Shown here: positions 1 through 12,234 of the stretch, piece by piece | How the letters are laid out: the number at the start of each line of letters is the position of its first letter | Position numbering within the stretch: position 1 is the stretch's first letter | Assembly (NCBI GenBank): GCA_029448655.1 | Contig: JACCLO010000002.1 | Span: 4,340,001-4,404,000, forward strand | Length of the DNA stretch: 64,000 nt | Source of the DNA: Wolfiporia cocos | Lineage: Eukaryota; Basidiomycota; Agaricomycetes; Polyporales; Phaeolaceae | Direction: 5' to 3' | The notes under the pieces: generated by a model | Told to the model about the DNA's origin: nothing | The model's database searches: none | The model's input: only the letters and a program-made list of their open reading frames with translations | Position numbers and translations under genes: made by a program

Positions 1-723
1 TCCTTCTATTCCTTGACCCTGGCTCCTCATATGTACGAGAACGCTGTTTCAACCTTTTGGGATGATGTCATGAGTAGTTGCTTGTTGCTACTCACATATT
101 GTTCCATGTCTATCCACCAGTCTTTTAACCTGACTTGTCATTGTCAAAGGCTTCCGGCTCTTTAACTTTGCTCTTCTACTCAGGATCAAAACCCTACAAT
201 TGTCGTGGCATTGTTGTACTGGGACCAATCCATAGTCCCGAAGTTTGGTGGGTACACTGGCCTCATATCCACTCCTGTGTTTATATTGCCTGAGTGATCG
301 GATGGATCAGGTGGCAGTGGAGGTACTTGCCGAGGTGATACTGGTGGCTGATATTTTGGTTAATTAGACCTGCAATACATGCCTGTATTATTGCTTGTCA
401 TTGATTGGCGGTGGAGGTGCCCCGTTGGTTCCATTGATGTATGCTTGCAATATAGCGGTGTCTGTCCTTGTATCACTGGATGGTTGTGTATTGTGGTTAA
501 TGGGTGGTGGCTGCTGGGTGGTGGCTGCACAGGGTTGTTGGGTCATAATCCTGCTGATGTGATTTGGATACTGGTGGATCATCCAATTGGACGTGTCAGC
601 GGTGGCATATCCATTCAACTCCATCAGTTCCAATGGAGATTCATGGAGCTCTTGTGGGTCTTGTGTCTCTGGTGATATTGCGTCGCCTTGCTGCATAGTG
701 TCGGCATGCATTCTTTTACCCAT
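1..723 (-). pseudogene. Decayed Ty3/Gypsy-type gag relic, running off the left edge
   Basis: On the minus strand, near 100-175, broken frames read KVKEPEAFDND followed after a frameshift by KDWWIDMEQYVSSNK and later KVETAFSYI. This is the layout of Gag proteins of fungal Ty3/Gypsy elements (a PEAFDG-type motif, a WW motif, then a long helical capsid-like stretch). Upstream, 388-723 keeps an open Pro/Gln-rich stretch that would be the Gag N-terminus. Several stops and frameshifts show it is dead. The rest of the element would lie left of the window. No LTR pair is visible, so the assignment rests on short motifs only. Confidence 0.5.
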
Positions 724-2950
724 TCTTCTATAAGCTCCTATCTGCTCAGGCGTACATCTGATAACGAGCTAAATGCGATCAGACCATTCCTGTACCCTGT
801 AGAATATAATCATCTTCAGGATGTGGGGGCATTTCATGTTGGAATGACAGGGGAGTGTATATGTGCAGAGATGGTCCTCCAAACTGTGATACCATGGTTG
901 GTGGAGTGTAATGGTTGGGTGCCACACAATCACTGGTGGTGCGGTTACCGCTGAGCTCTTTAATTTAAAATAACACTTCGAAACAGCCTATTTCTGTCGG
1001 CTCTTAACTCCTGTCCCTCAGATTACTATGGCTCCAGTGGGGCGTATGATCTGCCAAAAAGATGTAGGGATGTGGGACCACTTGAGGCATTCGGACTTCC
1101 TTGCATTTGTGCTGATGTCACTGGTCGGATTTTCCTGCCAGCTCTGTTGCTTTGGACTTGATTTCTCTCATATGCTTGGGAGTGGTGGTACTTGGATCAT
1201 GTTGCTGCCGCTGGCATTGTCGATGTGGCCATGAACGGTGTCATATTCTCGATTTATGTTGATGTCACCTAAGTTGTCAGCTTAGTTCTTGTATTTGGGT
1301 CCATTTTTAAGCACACTCATACTCTTGATGCATATTCTTCATGTGGGTGCCCTTGGGGTTGGGTTACAGTCTGGATACAAGCCATCATATTCGACTGACC
1401 TAGCTTGGGCCCACATCACTGGTTTTTTGGATTCCTCCTTGGGCTTCTGTAGAACTCTGTAACAGTAGCAGTGTCTAGTAGGATGAACCCTTTGAACTTG
1501 TGCCAGTACACCTGTCTAATTGTGGGCAGATGTTCATGTGGTGTAGTACTGGTCTTCAATCAATGGTGTGGAGGTATTTTTGGTGACGACATCAAATTCT
1601 GCTAGCCTTAGCACTTCAAGGATTTCTTGATGAGTCGCCACTATGGTTGGTACACATCTGATATGCACTTCTGTGCTGCATGGAGACAAAGTATGATAGG
1701 TTGGAATGTAGTTGGCCAGAGTGGTGACTGGGGTTGCCTAGAATGTGTGCAAGCAGAAAGGTCCAGAACATTAGGGATGTGATTAAGAGGTGGGTAAGGG
1801 TTAAGGTCTAAGCTGTGTGATAAGGACTGTGAGGTATAGCTGTCTCAGGGCAAAGGGTTTACTTATGCAATGGGACCTTGAGGTGGTCTTGAGGTATCAC
1901 ACACACTGATCTTGATAGAGTGTTCTTAGCTTCTAGCTCTGAGAATGAAATTGGCTTCATCCTTCCTAACACCCTCACACAGCCAAAAGTGTATGAAGCT
2001 GGCAGGTGAGTCCCAAAAGGGCTTGCAAAAAGGTTGAGGACAGCAGTGGGTAATAGCTCACATAGCAGAGTGACAATGGCTGGCAGATACTCAGGGGAGT
2101 GGATAGACTGGGCCTGGGATGGGTACAGAAGATCCTGCCTAGTCCAGATGCCATTGGTATTAACAAAAGCTGATTCAGAGGATTCTTCAGAACTCCTGAA
2201 GTCGGGGGAGCATGCATTCAATTTCTATAGCCAGGGTGTGAGAGGGAAGGGGCTGTGAAGTTAGGGGCTGGAATAAACACTGCATAAATGATTCCATGCT
2301 GCATATTGGCAGTACCCTTGTCAGAGTCTTGCAACATGAGTGTGGCCTCTAATCCAAGAAATGGGAAACCCTAACTCCATGCAGTGTATTGATCGGAGAA
2401 AGTTTGGCAGCGGAGGAGAACAGAACTGAGTTGGTCAGCACCCCATGGATGTCACTGTAATCAGTAAGGGGGCCAAAGAGATGGGTGTCTATGGTTTCAG
2501 GGCAAGCTAATAGCATAGAATGCCAGTAAGTGCATGGCATAGTTGGTAGGCAGTGGTGGAAGACATGATGCAGTAAGACTAATGGCAAGGAATGCAGAGT
2601 CGCAGTGCTTTTTGCTGTTTTATATATTTGCTTAACATCGGATATGGCTTCTGGATGTGTGTCCACATTTGTTTCCACATTTTCTACCTCTCTGTGACGA
2701 AATTATCTACAGGGGGCATTATTTTTGCCTTTTGTCCAAGTACAATCAATTGTTCGATCTGGAGGCCCTTGGGAAGTGGCAAAATGATATGGCATGTCAT
2801 TGTGAGCATCATTGCTTTTCTTCTAAGGTGAGACAGCCCCAGAATCTTTCTAAGAGGTGGTGGAATTTTTTTGAGTTGCAGTATGCAACGAGAGGCTCTG
2901 CTGGGAATGACATTATCAGACTATCAGGACTATTCCATTGAGTCATTCTG
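724..2950. other. Gene-free CpG-poor sequence, probably old repeat
   Basis: I see no credible gene. CpG is scarce while TpG and CpA are common, which fits long-decayed methylated repeat DNA. An open stretch on the plus strand at 2657-2941 (including NFFELQYATRGSAGNDIIRL) looks protein-like and may be a transposon-protein relic, but I do not recognise the family. Other open frames here are short and lack conserved motifs. Confidence 0.4.
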
Positions 2951-2956
2951 TAGCTA

Positions 2957-4105
2957 GTGACACAAGTCATTGATTGAACTTACTAACGATGTTGTAAGGA
3001 GTTGTGGTAGTTGGTATGATGAGTGGTAACAAACTAATAGGTTACGCAGGTTATAAACAAGGTGAATAATTTTAACGGATGCCTGCCTTAGAAATCAAGC
3101 TTATATACATGAGCTGCAGCAACCAGTAATTGGTCTGCTCTAAAGCTAGATGGTCTGTGCACAGCCCAGTAATGGCAAGTGTGCGGTTGTTTAGGTGCCC
3201 TGCTATGGGCGACCCAATCATAGTTGTGTATCGGACTGTAGGTCCATGTTTGTGCATTGCGGCAACAAATGCTAGTCAGCAGGTTTGGTGCATCTGCCTG
3301 GACCACTGATGTAAGCCAGCTTAGTAGTGCTTTTAAAATGCATCTGGTTGTCAGGTGACCATGTAGGTCATATGTACCTAACCTAGACAAGGTTTCAGAT
3401 CACTCTTGTGGCATTACCATGGCTAATTACTGTAGGATTGTGGTATACATTAAGTACATGCCACCTTCATTAGCCACGTCATAGCCATTACACTCAGGTG
3501 CCCTTACAGGCACCTTGCATCTGCTATGTCAGCACCCTTACAGGTGTCTGACATATTACATAGGGGATATGACATGTAGTTATGCCCACAGTCTCTGACC
3601 GCCATTAGGGCAGGCTCTGGTAGAGTAGTACACCCCCATATACAATAAATGCTAGAGTATGAGACTAGCACCTCATACTCAGTATTCTCGTCAATGTAGC
3701 CCAATAGCTACCTTTATGCCTCTCGCCTCTTGTGTGCCCTTTTGGGACTCCATCCATCCTGCCTTGTCTTTTCCGCTAGTGTGTACTAGACTGAGGGCTG
3801 CCTCTGAACATCAAGCACTTGAGCGGACTATGGACTACCCCACTATGAGGTCCCCATGCACGTTCGAATGTGTGACACAATCTGGTACCATGGTGGAGCT
3901 ATTTCCATAGTCATGTGCTAATATGTAGCCCCATAAGGAGGCTATCATGTGACGCATAAGCACCCATGTGGCATGTGATAGTTAAGGTGTTCCACTGGTG
4001 CTTGTGGATACTCCGGTTCCAATATATATTTAGGGTCATTAGTTACTTTTAGGAAGTAGCTGGATATTTGTATTGGTGATTGTGCTGGGGTAGTGGATAT
4101 ATTTG
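2957..4105 (-). mobile_element. Decayed family-C solo LTR (C1), interrupted
   Basis: The block 3060-3395 aligns by eye with C2 (11570-11875) and C3 (31115-31285 plus 32012-32130): the reverse-oriented TATATACATG box, the CTAAAGCTAGA box and the region around 3265-3390. The copy resumes at about 3880 with the ATCTGGTACCATGG segment that C2 has at 11900. The intervening 3397-3880 is a separate insertion whose ends I could not define. Many CpG sites of C2 and C3 are TG or CA here. Ends are approximate and no target duplication was found. Confidence 0.45.
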
Positions 4106-4109
4106 AGTT

Positions 4110-6404
4110 ACAGTTCCATCATGGGTCAGCTTCTCTTGAGGCAACTAAAATTCCATGACAGGGGTTCTGATTTTCATCCTTGAATACAAGGTATGTTCCC
4201 TCATTTCTTTTGTCAATTGAAATTAAATTTCTGCGTTGCCAAGGGCACCCCGATACTAAATTGAAGGGAACTGTTTTCGATGCAGAGGCTGTGCAACTGG
4301 CCCAGCCAGGGATTCCTATACATGGCCGACCAGACCATGCATAGTGGTGAGCCTTCAGGTGAACCAGGGTCATCACTCCCCTTGAACCCTAGAAGCTGAC
4401 TTGGAATAGCAAGTCATGTAGGGAATGAAGACAGACAAGGTCAGACATGCACAGCACAAAGTGCAGGAAAGCCCTGATGCCTAGAATCTAAGAGATGAGG
4501 AGTAGGCCTCATCTCCTATGTCACAAAGTGACCACGTAGCTATTTTTTCCATAATTTTAGCTATTATTCTGGCATTTCTACATATAACTACGGCTTAACA
4601 GCACAATGCCGAGATGCCGCAAGGTTATCTCATAACTAAGGGTTATTAGCTAACAAACACGCTAGTCATCCAACATGACACCAGCGCTTACATGCTAGTC
4701 ATACACAATGCCTCAGCGGCCCGTCCTTGCAGACATGCCGCTTAGTCATACGTCACGCGTGCTGACTTATATCCCGATACCGGGCTATGTCAGCTAGATT
4801 ACCTTATCTCCTACGCCTTAGTAATACACACGGCTCAGAGTCTCTAGGGACCTACTGCGATGGCAGAGGTCCTTTATACAATGTATATAAGCCTAGGTTC
4901 TGGCGACTACAAGTCCCCAGAACTATTCTCTTATCAAGATACAGTATTGCCTACTGCTTATCACTCTTACCTCGCCCAACATCCAACAAGTTAACGTTTG
5001 GTGAGTTCTCACTAAGATTGTGATATTAGAATAGTTCTGCTTCTACCCCTCGCTCGACTGCAAAGTCTTGCGCTGGGTTTTCCCCCTGCAGGTCTGCTCG
5101 GAGTTGTATGCGCACCCCTGCTTGCCTGCAAAGGCTTGTAGGATCCCCGGTTGGGTTCTGGGGGATACAGCGACCTTGGTAGCAATACCTTGGAAGCAAA
5201 CAGGTCAGCCACACCGCCTTTTTAGGCAGGAGGACTTCCTAACCCGGACTCCAGGGTTAAGGAGACACGGCTTTGGTTGCAAAACCTTAGCTGTGCGCGG
5301 TTGAGACCCAGGTGCCACCTCAACGGCGGGTTCTACCTCTTACTGACACAAGCAACACTTCAAGCAACTACTCAGGAGATTGTTACTCGCGTTTCAGCGC
5401 AATCCTAGTCTGAGGCTACTCAAGGCGTATAAGGCCAAGACGAGTCTGGGGTGCTACCCTGCTCGTTGGCCAGTATATATGCTATTCTACTGTTTGTACA
5501 TTATTTGGCTGCTGTATAGTTATTACGTAAGCTGAGAGTCCGATACTACGGTAAACCCTATAATGGGTGTAGGTACACGGCACAGAGTGTCCGGGGGGCT
5601 GACAGCATGTGATAGGGTGTTCGGGGTCTCGCACGTGACTGCTTAGGCGCGCGCTTAGATAAGATAAGGGTTTAGGCTCTAGTCACTGGCTAGGCGAAAG
5701 AAATCGGCTTGTGACACTTACGGGGTAGTTCTCGCCTAGCGGCGCATACCCCCACCATAGGCAAGCGTTGCCATGGTCAACCAAGGGAATGAGGGCCACT
5801 GTACCACTCCGTTCTGGAGAAGGGAAACCCTCCCCCTGTGGGAATCTTCCAAAGCCAACACCCAGGCGTAAGGGTCCCGCTTTGTTCCAAAGCGTGGGAA
5901 TGGAAGGGCGTAACCCCATCCGGCCAGAGAAGTAAGGGAGCATTCCCTAAGTGCGGTAGCCAATAGCATAAGTCCTCCGGGCAGCTCGGCGTGCACCCCC
6001 AGTAGTGGAGTTCTAGGCGGGCCCCTGTGATCCTTGCGGTCACATGCCTATGCATTTGAGCGTCCCGAGGGGTTTGTTGACGGCAGTTCCCATGTTGAAG
6101 CGTGAAAGGCAAAGGGTGTTAATACCCAGCCACTTCCGGTAGTCACCGTCGCGGTGGCTACTGCGTATCTTCTTCCCAACCATGTGACCCAGGCAACCCC
6201 TGGCAGTCACCAACTCTACCCCAGGAGTAGGCGCCTCTGACTAAGCATGTCATGCGAATATCCTCGGCATTTGCCACTGGGTTGCGCGCAACTAAGAAGA
6301 GTAGACCCTGTAGACAATATTATTCCCCCCTCCTGAAAAGGAGTTACCAGACTGTTGTAGTACCACATTCTTATTCCCTGCTGCGTAGATAATGCCTCGT
6401 GCAA
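4110..6404. other. Non-coding repeat DNA with one LTR-like promoter module
   Basis: There is no coding gene. At 4880-4922 an LTR-type promoter module is visible: TATATAAG at 4884-4891, then a stem-loop GTTCTGG/CCAGAAC at 4897-4922. A GGTGAGTTC donor-like or primer-site-like motif follows at 4997. Sequence 5140-6404 is GC-rich, unlike the neighbouring LTRs, and interrupts the B8 LTR at about 6405. It could be an internal part or LTR of another retroelement; I found no gag, pol or second LTR. Confidence 0.35.
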
Positions 6405-6867
6405 CCAAGCCCGGGACTTGGTATGTACCGAGTCCGTGGGAGGCCGAGGAGGCCGTGACCTATAGCGATATTGCCTTGTTGCTAATATTATGCTGTATGG
6501 TCGTGTTGACATTATTATGTGAGCGTGCCGCGCTCGGGATGTCATTGTGATCTAGGATCTTATGACGTAGTTGGTCTGGCTCTGATGGGCGAGACCTATG
6601 ACGTAGCGATGACGATGCTATTGTCTAGACTTGTATGACGCATTCGCAAGATGAGGCACAGCGATGCACGTTGCCTTAGCGATGATGTCATTAGTCTTGT
6701 GACGTAGCCTTGTGTAAGCTGGTCATGTGGTTGATAAGCCCAGTTAAGGACTTGTCGTATGGCAATGGGAGTTAACCCGTAGATAACTTGTAGTTAGATG
6801 TATAAATCCCGGATGAATTGCTATAACCGTAGGAAAAATGCTGTAAGTCCCAGATAAATCTGTGACA
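6405..6867 (-). mobile_element. Partial family-B solo LTR (B8)
   Basis: This matches the 5' half of the B LTR in reverse, ending in AAATCTGTGACA at 6867. Homology stops abruptly at about 6405 (AGCCCGGGACTTGG), where another element is inserted. The matching half was not found, so no target duplication can be given. The right flank would be CTAGA. Confidence 0.6.
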
Positions 6868-8504
6868 CTAGATGATAAAGATGAAACGGTGGTAGAGTTG
6901 AATCTGCCAAAGATGAAACACGCCCTATGTGCTAGTACAACTGGGGATGCGCCCAGTAGAGTCACGAGTAGCCAGGGGGTTGATTGTGCAACAAGTCCCT
7001 GTATCGTATTTGCCCGGTGGTGAGTTCTGTCAGCGTTCGAAATTTCAGAATACCCGTAACAGGACTAGTCCAATGTCAAGAATCTTAGAGATGGGGAATA
7101 AGCCCCATCTCGTCATAGGTTATATACATGCATGTGTGTACTACGAGTCAGGCCCTAAAATAATGATCTGTGCGCCATGTAACTAAGGGGTCAGGTGACA
7201 GGTAACGTGCAATGTAAGTAATGTGACCTTAGTGTGAGCACCTGATACGTGCGCTATGTCACAGATTTATCTGGGGCTTACAGCATTTTTCCTATGATTA
7301 TAGCAATTTACCTGGGATTTATACGTCTAACTACCAGTTATCTACGGATTAACTCCCATTGCCACCACGACAAGCTCTTAACTGGGCTTATCACCACATG
7401 ACCAGCTTACATAACGCTACGGCACCTTCCGGTCCAATAGCATAGTCATAGCTACGTCATACAGGTCTCGCCCGTCAGAGCAAGACCAGCCACGTCATAG
7501 ATCTTAGATCATAATGATAGGCCGAGCGCGGCACGCTCGCATAATAATGTCCACGTGTACAAACAAGTGCCTCGCGGCCTTGTACTATTGGGTCGGCCTT
7601 CCCGGCTTCCCAACGCCATAAGATCCTTGATCACAATGGCACCTCAGGCGCACCACGCCTTCGCATAATAATGGCAACACGGCCAAATAGCACTATATTA
7701 GCACCAAGGCAATATCGCTATAGGCTCGGCTTTCTCGGCCATCCCACCGACTCGGCATTCTCCAAGTTCCGGGCTTCTGCCATCACGGCGTTGCCCAAAC
7801 ACCGGTCCTCGCCCCACGGCTAAGACCACCACATGTTCCGGTAACCTTCCGGTCCGGACATATCACATGCTACGGTGCCTGCTGGCCCAATAGCATTACG
7901 ACCTCGGCATTCCACCTTGGTCATCACACGAAGACCGGCCAATCGCCATTATACCTCACGGTATCCGGCAACCGGCTTCCCTTATACCCGGGCTGCGCCC
8001 GTATTCACATGTCCATCTAACGATGAGACCACGCGCTCTCTCTTTTACCATTGGCTCGGCCATTACCGGCGGGTCACGGCCTTTGTAGAGTAGTCATATC
8101 ACTTGGTCGCCCTTATGGCAACCAAGCCCACACTCCTTATCGGGCATGCACTATACAGTAGCACATGACCCGTTATCTAAACATGTATATAAGTAGGGCC
8201 TTGACGGCCTATAACTTTAGTTCTATTCTTCTCGGCGTACGCCGTAGAAGAACCTCCTACCTCCTGCTGCGTCTGATAATCCTCCTCTCCAAGTCGCCTA
8301 GTACACAAGGATACAGGCTTGGTGAGTCCCACAGGCCATCTGTGTCACGCTACCCTACAGCGCTAATCTACTGGTCAGATGACCTAACGGAATCTGGGAG
8401 GTGACGTGGAGGTTACTAGGGTGTAGAGGAGCACACGCGCGTACAGTGGTGCCCATAATACCATAGTGAGGGATGTAAACTTGAAATGTACAAAGTTTGT
8501 GACA
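6868..8504 (-). mobile_element. Reverse LTR-like element hosting B1
   Basis: Flanks of B1 form one reverse-oriented promoter module. A stem-loop GAGATGGGG/CCCCATCTC lies at 7090-7113, TATATACATG follows at about 7122, and the CCCTAAA box sits at about 7153. The element ends at 8504 with GTTTGTGACA. Sequence 6868-7055 is an inverted copy of about 20085-20290. The left boundary was not found. Confidence 0.5.
7257..8347 (+). mobile_element. Family-B solo LTR (B1)
   Basis: A 1091-bp element starting TGTCACAGATTTATCTGG and ending CTGTGTCA, flanked by the direct repeat CGCTA (7252-7256 and 8348-8352). It contains the B promoter (TATATAAG at about 8185) and a strong leader stem-loop TTCTTCT/AGAAGAA at 8226-8252. 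GGTGAGTCCC lies 27 nt before the end. It has no coding capacity. TG/CA-type ends plus a 5-bp duplication and an internal promoter indicate a solo LTR. Confidence 0.85.
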
Positions 8505-9053
8505 GAATGGTAACCAGGGCATGTGTTGGACTAGGCCGTGAGGCTAGGTCCGGTGTTTGGTATTCGCCATGATGGCAGAAGACCGGGGATTCTGAAGTGT
8601 CGGCATCCAGAGAGGTCCACGAGTGCTGGACCAATAGCAATATAGCTGCGAGGCTATTATTGTGCTATGATGCCATGGTTGTGCGAGAATGACATGCTCG
8701 TGATGTCATTGTGGTCTAGGACCTTATGACGTAGGTGGTCTAGCTCTTACAGGCGAGACCGGTGACGTAGCTATGACATTGCTGGTCTGGACTTGTATGA
8801 TGTATTGCGAGAGGGGCCTGGCGAGGCACGGGCCGTTAGCAATGTTGTAATTAGTCTTGACTAGCGTGTTATGCTTTGTCAGGTGTGCTTAGTAGTGTGT
8901 TTGGTGCTGATGTAAGTGATAAGCCCAATTAAGGACTTGAGTTATGGCAATGGGAGTTAACCCATAGATAACTTGTAGTTAGACGTGTAAATCCCGGATA
9001 AATTGCTATAAATCGTAGGAAAATTGCTATATGTCCCAGATAAATCTGTGACA
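8505..9053 (-). mobile_element. Partial family-B LTR (B9)
   Basis: This is the reverse-oriented B sequence, ending AAATCTGTGACA at 9053. It aligns with B5 from the GGTAACCAGG segment onward. Its left part is cut off by the LTR-like element ending at 8504. It is diverged from the B1-B6 group and has lost several CpGs. Confidence 0.55.
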
Positions 9054-9291
9054 CCTAAAAACCATCACGCATCACTGGCACTTCCATAGCTCGGTGCTAC
9101 CATCACTGGCTTTATGCAACCTCTGGGCTTCTAGCCCTGGCCTCTCGCAACCTCCATGCTTTTAGTGCTGGCATTGCCCAACCTCCAAGCCAGCTGCAAG
9201 GCCTCACTCTCATGTCACCACCAGTCCGTCCATAGCACCGGCCCATGACACATGACTTGGCCTTCTCGGCCTTAGTCACCACAGACCTGGC

Positions 9292-10293
9292 TGTCACAAA
9301 TTTGTATATGTGCTATCTCATTATTTCATATCTCAAATATCATATGTCATATATATGCACAATGCACCCTCCCTGTCTCGAACATAGATACTCATTGCTA
9401 AAGGTCAGGTGATCTGTGCCATGTAGTGTAGCGGCCATGCTGTCACAATTTCTCTATATTTTTCCCTAATTTTCCCGGACTTGTACAATGCGTCCTACAC
9501 TTATCTGCACTTATCCTGTACTTAACCTACACCTAACATATCACATACATTCACCACCACTGATCACCGCTCTTATCTTATCTTATCTCTAGTTACATGT
9601 GTAGCCACACTCCGTCCACTAGACCAAACATTCACGTGCGCCTCACTCATCGCGAGCAAGACTGCTGACAGTCGCCAACTGGGCTATTACTCATCCTCGG
9701 TCGTCGTTAACACATGCCCATAGTACGGTGTTAGGGGTCTTTCCCTCGGTCCCATAGGTCCCGACTTACATGTATATATAGTGTACTCTGAGTCACTTAG
9801 GACTCAGAGTAGTTCACCTATCGACTACTGCTATTAGCCCCCAAAGCTACTAGCACATTACAACTGCTTTATTGTTTGCTTATCACCTCAAGCCCCCTCA
9901 ATACTCAAGTAAGTTCCTTGTCACATGCATTGCTCCCCCCTTACAGTCACGTTATATCAAGTAGGTAGATCTCATTATTACATAAGTGGCATCATGTCTC
10001 CTCTACGCATGGGCCCTGCCTTTAGGGCAGGCTTGGATATCAGTAGTGTAGTTGGCCACATGTATATAAACCTACAGTCTGAGGCCTTACTGCCTCAGAC
10101 TTGCTAATGTCATCTTGGGGTGTGTCCCTCATACTCCATCTCTAATGCGTGCTTGTCTGGGTCGACGACGCTATGCCCTATAGGGCTTGGGTACCCCTAC
10201 GGCTGATATACTCTATGTTTCCCCATCTCACTGAGACCTCTGGATAGTGTCCTAGGCCCCCTCTTGTGCGTGGATATACAGAGACGTATGTTG
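9292..10293 (+). mobile_element. Forward family-A-like LTR hosting G1 (incomplete)
   Basis: It begins TGTCACAAATTTG at 9292. After the nested G1 it shows the A-type module: TTTAGGGC at 10020, TATATAAA at about 10064 and a stem-loop GTCTGAGGC/GCCTCAGAC at 10076-10101. TTGGGG and TCCC arms follow. Its right end near 10290 is not proven by a target duplication. Confidence 0.5.
9441..9923 (+). mobile_element. Solo LTR (G1)
   Basis: A 483-bp element starting TGTCACAATTTC and ending TTCCTTGTCA, with direct repeats CATGC at 9436-9440 and 9924-9928. Internally TATATATAG at about 9772 is followed by a stem-loop TACTCTGAGTC/GACTCAGAGTA. GTAAGT lies at 9909-9914, close to the 3' end. It is nested in the A-like LTR starting at 9292. 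Confidence 0.8.
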
Positions 10294-10409
10294 TGTCAAA
10301 TTGTGACAAGACTACTAACTGCATCTATTCCTAGCATCCCTGTCTCACATGCAAGTCCAAGGTGGTGCCATAATACTAAGGGGGTCAGATCACAGACAAG
10401 CAAGAGGTT

Positions 10410-12094
10410 TATCACATGCTTTCTGGCGACTTACTTGGATTGTTAGAGGTTGCTAGGAGGCCAGAAAGAAGCTAGTCAAGTGTAGAAGTGACTGGACTAA
10501 ATGACGAAGTGAATAGCTCTGAGGCAACTACGCCTTATGACACAGACTAGCTGTGGGACTCACCACCTATGTGTTGAGGGTATAGGCGACAAAGTAGCTA
10601 GCTAGCGCAGCAGGATATGAGAGGTTTATTCTACGGCGCAAGCCGAGAATAATAGAACTAGAGTATAAAGGCATCTAGCCCTATTGTTATATACATGTTT
10701 AAGGGAAGGTCACGTGCTACTAGCTAGCTATGTCCTTACCGGGTTATGTGGCTTTGCCAAGTGGCAAAGCTTATCTTATCTAATGCTTAGGACTCTCTAT
10801 CTACAATGGCCGTGTAAGGCCCTAATGGTCGAACCAATCGTAAGAGAGGGATTTGTTGGTTATCTGTTAGTAACGCGGGCACAGCCCGGGTATAGGGGAA
10901 GCCGGTTTGCCGGATACCGTGAGGTATAATGGCGATTGGCCGGTCTTCGTGTGATGACCAAGGCGAGACGCCGAGGTCGTTATGCTATTGAACTGTGTAG
11001 TACCGTAGCATGTGATATGTCCGGACCGGATGGTAACCAGGACATGTGTTGGTCTTAGCCGTGAGGCGAGGACCGGTGTTTGGGCAACGCCGTGATGGCA
11101 GAAGCCCGGGACTTGGTATGTACCGAGTCCGTGGGAGGCCGAGGAGGCCGTGACCTATAGCGATATTGCCTTGTTGCTAATATTATGCTGTATGGTCGTG
11201 TTGACATTATTATGTGAGCGTGCCGCGCTCGGGATGTCATTGTGATCTAGGATCTTATGACGTGGTTGGTCTAGCTCGTAAGGGCGAGACCTATGACGTA
11301 GCGGTGACGATGCTATTGTCTAGACTTGTATGACGCATTCGCAGGTGGAGGCACAGCGATGCACGTTGCCTTAGCGATGATGTCATTAGTCTTGTGACGT
11401 AGCGTTGTATAAGCTGGTCATGTGGTTGATAAGCCCAGTTAAGAGCTTGTCGTATGGCAATGGGAGTTAACCTGTAGATAACTTGTAGTTAGACATATAA
11501 ATCCCGGATAAATTGCTATAATCGTAGGAAAAATGCTGTAAGCCCCAGATAAATCTGTGACACCTTAGAGGTCAAGCTTATATACATGGGTTGCAACGAC
11601 CAGTAATGGTCTGCCCTAAAGCTAGACGGTCTGTGCACGAGCCAGTAATGGCTAGCGCATGCTTGTTTGGGCGCCAGGTAATGAGCGGCCCAATCATGTA
11701 TGTGCTTTGGACCGTAGGTCCATGTTTGTGCTTTGTGGCAACAAACGTTAGTCAGCAGGTCAGGTGCATTTGCCCGGACCGCTGATGTAGTCCTGCTTAG
11801 TAGCGTGTTTAAGATGCGTCTGGTTGTCAGGTGACCGTGTAGGTCATGTGTTCCTGACCTTAGACAAGGTTTGGGTGGCTTATAACTATACAGTTATATG
11901 ATCTGGTACCGTGGTAGAGCTTAGCTAAGCTATTCTCACGGTCACGTGCTAATAAGCAATATTGTAGCCCCATAAGGGAACTATCATGTGATGCTTAAGC
12001 GCCCATGTAGCATGTGATAGTTAAGGCGTAAAATGCGAAATATAATCCCAGACACGAGTCTTTTAGGTATGAAGACCCGGTAAAATCTGTGACA
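10410..12094 (-). mobile_element. Family-C solo LTR (C2), split by B5
   Basis: The left end is TATCACATGC and the right end AAATCTGTGACA, with direct repeats AGGTT at 10405-10409 and 12095-12099. Removing B5 and its duplicated CCTTA leaves about 655 bp, equal to C3 (about 653) and C4 (about 659). The TATATACATG box and the GTAAGT complement near the left end are present in reverse. It ends TG...TA rather than TG...CA, a non-canonical LTR end shared with C3 and the D family. Confidence 0.8.
10538..11562 (-). mobile_element. Family-B solo LTR (B5), nested in C2
   Basis: A 1025-bp element with ends TGACACAG and CTGTGACA, and direct repeats CCTTA at 10533-10537 and 11563-11567. The insertion point falls in the leader stem-loop of C2: the intact C3 reads ACGCCTTAGAGG without interruption. 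Reverse-oriented B promoter and hairpin are present at about 10620-10700. Confidence 0.87.
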
Positions 12095-12234
12095 AGGTTG
12101 TATTACAAGGTAGCACACAGTGCAGATGTTGAATTCATGATCTGAGGGAACATGTGCCCAGATTGACATTAATAGAGCTGAGGTTGTACAGCCTCAGCCT
12201 ATGGGTTATATACATGACACAACTTGTTGTGGTT